64,000 nt of DNA from Erwinia tracheiphila. GTDB lineage: Bacteria; Pseudomonadota; Gammaproteobacteria; Enterobacterales; Enterobacteriaceae. Location: the NCBI RefSeq assembly GCF_021365465.1, contig NZ_CP089932.1, positions 3,224,001 to 3,288,000 of the forward strand, given 5' to 3'. Shown in pieces: positions 59,595-64,000 of the stretch (position 1 is its first letter; every line of letters starts with the position of its first letter). Both the position numbers and the translations under genes were made by a program. The notes beneath the pieces were generated by a model. It was given only the letters and a program-made list of their open reading frames with translations, had not been told where the DNA came from and ran no database searches.

Positions 59595-62249
59595 ATGTTG
59601 TCCTACAAGTTTCCTCTGAGATCAGGCAATCCCACACATTTTTTTGTGATATTTATCCTGTTGGTCCTGATTGGTTCTGGATTTACCATCCATAACGCGG
59701 TAAATGCCTGGTTACTGGACAAACGCTATGCTATGGCCGACATTGCCCATTTGGTGCAAAAGAGGATCAACACCTACCGTTTTGCAACCTGGCAAATTTA
59801 TGAAAATCTTGCTACCAGCGCAGCCGGTTCACAATCTGGCAGTCTCCAGGAAACACGTTTACGGCCGGATGTTTATTACCTTGAAAAAAACCGTCGTAAG
59901 ACCGAATCGCTGATTTTTGGATCTCATGACAGCAGCACGCTTGATATGGCAATGCGCATGTCAAACTACCTTGATACTCTGTGGGGTGCCGAAAACAGTA
60001 CCTGGTCTATGTATTTTCTGGATGGCCAGGATAACAGCTTAATCTTTATTTCCACTCTGCCATTGAAAGATATGGCGACACGTTATAAAGAGAGTGCTAT
60101 CAGCAATATAGTCGATACGCGTCACACCGAAATGTTGCAGCAGGCCAACGCACTGGATGAAAGAGAAAGCTTTTCACCACTCAGGCGTTTTACCTGGCAA
60201 AACGATCCCTATTTCACCGTACGCACCACATTCAACCAACCTGGTCATCTTGCCACCGTCGTGGCATTCGATTTACCTGTTAACGATCTCATTCCTCTGA
60301 ATATGCCGCTGGAAAATTTTCAGATCAAACATGATAGTAGCGGCCCCCTTGAAAACAGCAACGTTAGTGAGGCGACTAACAGTACCAGCGTTTCGTTAAA
60401 CAATCCCAATATTGAAATTTCAGCATCGCTAACCAGCACACCACTTCAGCTGGTTTATCGCGTCCGTGTTTTTGAGCTGATCGTTGATACGTTCCACAAT
60501 CTTATGTTGCCGCTCATAGCTAATCTGCTAATGATTCTGCTTTCGTTGTGTGGAATATTCCTGATACGTCAGCAATCGCGCAGACCCAATGAAAATCAAA
60601 GTGCTGAGTTGGATTCACTGCGCGTGTTAAACGAAGAGATCGTTAGCAGCTTACCGGTTGGCCTGCTGGTGTATGACTTCTCCAGCAATCGTACTATTAT
60701 CAGTAACAAAATTGCTGAACATTTGTTGCCGCACCTCAATTTGCAAAAAATCATTAGCATGTCCGATCAGCATCAAGGTGTACTTCAGGCCACGGTGAAT
60801 AACGAAGTGTATGAAATACGACATGCGCGCAGCGTGATCTCACCGAATACTCAGTTGTTTATGATGCGTGACCAGGATCGTGAACTACTGGTCAATAAAA
60901 AACTGCAAAAAGCCCAACAAATTCTGGATAAAAACCACCAGACACGTCAGCAGCTCTTGCAGAACCTCGGACATGCCCTCAACCGCCCCCTGAATAATGT
61001 CATCATTCAATTACAACAACTCAGTCTGAGTGAGGGGTCGGATGACGTCAGCGATGTGCTGGAATCGTCTCAGGCCCTGAGTCGTCTCGTTGATGATATC
61101 GTATTACTTAATCGACTGGAAACACACGACTGGGCACCCGATGCGGGAGCCTTTAACGTACAAACTGTTCTGGATGAACTGGTCACGGAAGCCCTGCCCT
61201 CTGTGCGACGGAAGGGTTTGAATTTATTAGTCAATAACCGTCTTGGCGGCGATGAAAATCGTTTCGGCGATCGGCGCGCGCTTTATAAAATCCTTACTAC
61301 ACTTCTGCATTATTCCATTACCACAACAACATGGGGGCGCATTACTATTGAAGCAAGTCATCCTGAAGGCCGTCCGGACGCGTTATTGATAGAGATAGTT
61401 GATACCGGTGCAGGACTGAAAGCAGATGAACTTGGCAATGCAGATTTTCCATTCCTTGGTGAAACTACTCATGACCGCTTCAGTCAAACGTCAGGGCTGG
61501 CTCTTTTTTTGATTAAGCAGCTCTGTAAACAGCTGGGTGGGCATCTTGAAATTGTTGCCCGGCCCGATATTGGCACTCGTTATACTGTTCAGATCCAGGT
61601 TCCACAGGAACTTGAGCAACCACAGGAAGAGAAATTGTTGGAAGGACTGACTACGCTAATCGACATTTCGGTAGATGATGTCAGAAAAATAGTGGTTCGC
61701 CAGCTTGAAAACTGGGGAGCGAACTGCATTACGCCAGATGAACGTTTTTCCGGGCAGGGCCATGATATTTTGATTACCGATGAATCTGCCAATATGACGC
61801 CATGGGCGCTGTTGCTCAATGATAACGAAGCAGGCTTCACTGCAATGTCGCGCAATCAATTCAGAGTCAATTTCAATCTCAGTAATGCGATGCAGGATGC
61901 ATTACTTCAACTCATCGAACAACAGCTGTCCATGGATGAAAGCGTTGAAGAACAGAATGTCGCCCAGCTATTCTCACCGGGTTACTTTCAGCTATTTGTT
62001 GACACAGTACCAGACGATGTAAAGAGATTGTATAATGAGTCGGCCGAGGGAGATTTGAGTTCGCTTGCTCAGACCGCACACCGCCTGAAAGGCGTGTTTG
62101 CCATGCTAAATCTGATACCAGGCAAGCAGCTTTGTGAAACATTAGAACAACACATTACCGAGTGTGACATTTCAAACATTAAAAATACCACCAGTGAGAT
62201 TGACAACTATGTCAATGAACTGCTGCTGCAAGGTAACCAAATAATATGA
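59595..62249 (+). CDS. rcsD: Phosphotransfer protein RcsD
   Basis: RcsD passes phosphate between RcsC and RcsB in the Rcs envelope-stress relay. The 884 residues contain an N-terminal membrane helix (FVIFILLVLIGSGFTIHNAV), a periplasmic domain, a second helix near residue 305-325 (NLLMILLSLCGIFLIR), a degenerate histidine-kinase-like region, and a C-terminal HPt domain with the phosphorylated His in LAQTAHRLKGVFAML. The stop overlaps rcsB by 4 bp. Confidence 0.95.
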   Translation: MLSYKFPLRSGNPTHFFVIFILLVLIGSGFTIHNAVNAWLLDKRYAMADIAHLVQKRINTYRFATWQIYENLATSAAGSQSGSLQETRLRPDVYYLEKNRRKTESLIFGSHDSSTLDMAMRMSNYLDTLWGAENSTWSMYFLDGQDNSLIFISTLPLKDMATRYKESAISNIVDTRHTEMLQQANALDERESFSPLRRFTWQNDPYFTVRTTFNQPGHLATVVAFDLPVNDLIPLNMPLENFQIKHDSSGPLENSNVSEATNSTSVSLNNPNIEISASLTSTPLQLVYRVRVFELIVDTFHNLMLPLIANLLMILLSLCGIFLIRQQSRRPNENQSAELDSLRVLNEEIVSSLPVGLLVYDFSSNRTIISNKIAEHLLPHLNLQKIISMSDQHQGVLQATVNNEVYEIRHARSVISPNTQLFMMRDQDRELLVNKKLQKAQQILDKNHQTRQQLLQNLGHALNRPLNNVIIQLQQLSLSEGSDDVSDVLESSQALSRLVDDIVLLNRLETHDWAPDAGAFNVQTVLDELVTEALPSVRRKGLNLLVNNRLGGDENRFGDRRALYKILTTLLHYSITTTTWGRITIEASHPEGRPDALLIEIVDTGAGLKADELGNADFPFLGETTHDRFSQTSGLALFLIKQLCKQLGGHLEIVARPDIGTRYTVQIQVPQELEQPQEEKLLEGLTTLIDISVDDVRKIVVRQLENWGANCITPDERFSGQGHDILITDESANMTPWALLLNDNEAGFTAMSRNQFRVNFNLSNAMQDALLQLIEQQLSMDESVEEQNVAQLFSPGYFQLFVDTVPDDVKRLYNESAEGDLSSLAQTAHRLKGVFAMLNLIPGKQLCETLEQHITECDISNIKNTTSEIDNYVNELLLQGNQII

Positions 62250-62896
62250 ACAACCTGAACGTAATCATTGCCGATGACCATCCTATTGTGCTGTTCGGCA
62301 TCCGTAAGTCGCTGGAGCAGATCGAATGGGTCAATGTCATTGGTGAATTTGAAGATTCTACCGCCTTGATTAACAGCCTGTCCAAACTTGATGCCAATGT
62401 ACTGATTACCGATCTGTCGATGCCCGGTGAAAAATATGGCGACGGTATCACGTTGATCAAGTACATCAAACGCCACTACCCAGAACTGTCCATTATTGTG
62501 CTGACCATGAACAATAATCCGGCAATTTTGAGCGCCGTGCTCGATCTGGATATCGAAGGCATAGTGCTGAAACAAGGCGCACCAACGGACCTGCCCAAAG
62601 CGCTGGCAGCACTTCAGAAAGGTAAAAAGTACACGCCAGAAAGCGTGGCGAAACTACTGGAGAAGATCAGCGCAGGGGGTTACGGAGACAAACGCCTGTC
62701 GCCGAAAGAAAGTGAAGTGCTACGCCTGTTTGCGGAAGGTTTCCTGGTGACCGAGATCGCCAAAAAACTCAATCGCAGTATTAAAACGATCTCCAGTCAG
62801 AAAAAATCAGCAATGATGAAGCTGGGCGTGGACAATGATATTGCTCTGCTGAATTACCTCTCTTCCGTCAGTACGATGCCCGTTGATAAAGGTTAA
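62246..62896 (+). CDS. rcsB: Response regulator RcsB
   Basis: The 216-residue regulator has a receiver domain with phospho-acceptor Asp56 (VLITDLSMPGEKYGDG) and a LuxR-type DNA-binding domain (LSPKESEVLRLFAEGFLVTE, IKTISSQKKSAMMKLG). It controls capsule (amylovoran-type in Erwinia), flagella and virulence genes with RcsA or alone. It is coupled to rcsD (ATGA). Confidence 0.97.
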   Translation: MNNLNVIIADDHPIVLFGIRKSLEQIEWVNVIGEFEDSTALINSLSKLDANVLITDLSMPGEKYGDGITLIKYIKRHYPELSIIVLTMNNNPAILSAVLDLDIEGIVLKQGAPTDLPKALAALQKGKKYTPESVAKLLEKISAGGYGDKRLSPKESEVLRLFAEGFLVTEIAKKLNRSIKTISSQKKSAMMKLGVDNDIALLNYLSSVSTMPVDKG

Positions 62897-62915
62897 TTAA
62901 CCCTCTGTCAATGAT

Positions 62916-62942
62916 AAAACCGCCTTCGTCAAGGCGGTTTTA
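62916..62942. terminator. rcsB terminator
   Basis: AAAACCGCC-TTCGTCAA-GGCGGTTTT forms a strong stem with T-run, 20 bp after rcsB. Confidence 0.85.
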
Positions 62943-63176
62943 CGACCTTCCACCAGAAGGAATAAACCTGTTTTGGCCTTGCACTTTTCCAACGCCAACA
63001 AGGAAGCCGGGTTCCTCTCACAGAAGCTTACGCCTGCCTGTGATTAAGTCACCTGATAGTGGTGGAGCAAATCCCCGGAACTCAATATCCCTGCACAGAA
63101 TAGTTAACACATGAGAAATAACGTTAAAGCAACGCGCTGAAGTGACGACTTTTCAGGGCACGTTTGCGCCAGCAAT

Positions 63177-63206
63177 AAAAAAGGCGAATCGTTATTCGCC
63201 TTTTTT
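63177..63206. terminator. Bidirectional terminator between rcsB and rcsC
   Basis: AAAAAAGGCGAAT-CGTT-ATTCGCCTTTTTT lies between the convergent rcsDB and rcsC units. Confidence 0.85.
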
Positions 63207-63291
63207 ATTTTAGCCTGCCGGGATTTGACAAAGCATTTATTGAACCTGCTATTACCTTCTCTGTTTTAACCGAATTAAGCGTAATGCCTGC

Positions 63292-64000
63292 TCATCCTTC
63301 CCTCCCCTTGCGAACGCTGTCGGCATAAAACACCAAAGTTTGTTGTAGGGTATCGAGCGTAACGGGTTTTGAAAGGCAATTATCCATACCCGCTTCCATA
63401 CAACGCTGTTTCTCTTCCGCCAGCGCATTGGCCGTTACCCCAATGACCGGGAAAGTTAATCCGAGCTGACGTAAACGTTGAGTAAGGTGATAACCATCCA
63501 TATTTGGCATGTTTACATCGGTCAGCACAATATCAAACTCGTGACGACTAAGAACATTCAATGCGTCCACACCATCATGCGCGGTTTTTACCCGGTATCC
63601 CAGCGTGCCAAGCTGATCGGAAAGCAGCATCCTGTTTATAGGGTGATCGTCCACCACCAGGATCAGAATATCTTCGTTGCTGATAACCGGCTCTTCTACC
63701 TCACGCAGGCAGAACGGTAAATCATGCATACTGACTTCAACCCTGAATATCCGCCCCAACAATGCGGGCAATTCATGTGGCGTGGTGGTACCATAAATCC
63801 AGCGCCCGTTGATAATCTCAAGCGGGCCATCGTTATGGCTTCCATCAAAACGAATAATACCGCGAACCCTTTGCGGTGGATGAAAATCATAATCAGTGAC
63901 AATAATATCATCAGCATCACAGTGAGCGTCTTCACCGAGTCTGAGCACGGTGACACCATGCTGCTGTAAGAGTTTCTGAAGAAAGGTGGCCAGAGTATCG
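63292..64000 (-). CDS. rcsC: Hybrid sensor kinase RcsC, C-terminal part
   Basis: The frame is open at the right edge of the window and ends at 63292. The 236 residues present include the RcsC ABL-type domain (GRIFRVEVSMHDLPFCLREV) and the receiver domain with DDHPINRMLLSDQLGTLGY, the phospho-acceptor Asp in FDIVLTDVNMPNMDGYHL, and the conserved Lys in NCLSKPVTLDTL. It is convergent with rcsB, as in E. coli. The kinase core lies outside the window. Confidence 0.93.
   Translation of the reverse strand, partial: DTLATFLQKLLQQHGVTVLRLGEDAHCDADDIIVTDYDFHPPQRVRGIIRFDGSHNDGPLEIINGRWIYGTTTPHELPALLGRIFRVEVSMHDLPFCLREVEEPVISNEDILILVVDDHPINRMLLSDQLGTLGYRVKTAHDGVDALNVLSRHEFDIVLTDVNMPNMDGYHLTQRLRQLGLTFPVIGVTANALAEEKQRCMEAGMDNCLSKPVTLDTLQQTLVFYADSVRKGREG

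Overview
The window is a chromosomal segment of a plant-associated enterobacterium, most likely Erwinia. Housekeeping genes (folE, dapE, tmcA, purC, bamC, dapA, gcvR, bepA, hda, uraA-upp, purMN, ppk-ppx, apbE, ompC, micF, rcsDB, rcsC) are all close to their E. coli counterparts. They sit beside an AvrB/AvrRpm1-family type III effector gene and an exceptional load of insertion-sequence and prophage debris. This degree of IS decay is what I would expect of a host-restricted Erwinia such as E. tracheiphila, but the species is a guess.

Layout: (a) 1-2529, galS (partial)-yeiB-folE on the minus strand with a CRP/gal-operator pair. (b) 2768-8331, prophage and IS wreckage: an IS256-type fragment, half a C5 DNA methylase, a frameshifted LysM/glycine-zipper toxin whose membrane immunity gene is split by an IS481-type element, a truncated antiterminator Q with an 11+4-unit hexanucleotide repeat, and IS1 copy 1. 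(c) 9297-15150, a phospho-beta-glucosidase, an isochorismate synthase, a YeeO-type MATE exporter, tmaR and broken yeeE-like and dacD pieces. (d) 15200-25500, a mosaic of ISL3, IS6, Tn3-family, Rpn, IS91, IS1 and IS5 remnants holding two intact ORFs: a candidate effector (16690-18012) and the AvrB homologue (19837-20778). A colicin-D-like toxin tip cut by IS1 copy 2 lies at its end.

(e) 25922-49116, a nearly intact core block: yffB-dapE-ypfN, tmcA-ypfJ-purC, bamC-dapA, gcvR-bcp, IS1 copy 3, bepA-yfgD, hda, uraA-upp, purMN, ppk-ppx-tehB-like and yfgG. (f) 49232-53744, a second prophage remnant (capsid fragment, DUF1493 toxin/immunity pair with IS1 copy 4, IS256-type copy 2, Rz fragment, integrase fragment). 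(g) 53898-64000, an orphan EntD-like phosphopantetheinyl transferase, a frameshifted alkB, apbE, a small membrane ORF, ompC, the MicF sRNA, rcsD-rcsB and the 3' part of rcsC.

The core blocks come from different map positions in E. coli. Each junction between them lies in IS or prophage debris, and three of the four full-length IS1 copies lack an exact target duplication, so IS- and prophage-associated rearrangement probably shaped this segment. The core genes serve GTP-cyclohydrolase/folate, lysine, purine and uracil-salvage metabolism, polyphosphate turnover, outer-membrane assembly and Rcs envelope-stress signalling. The accessory genes are host-interaction and interbacterial-competition functions, most of them broken. 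The AvrB homologue and the 16690-18012 ORF are the conspicuous survivors.
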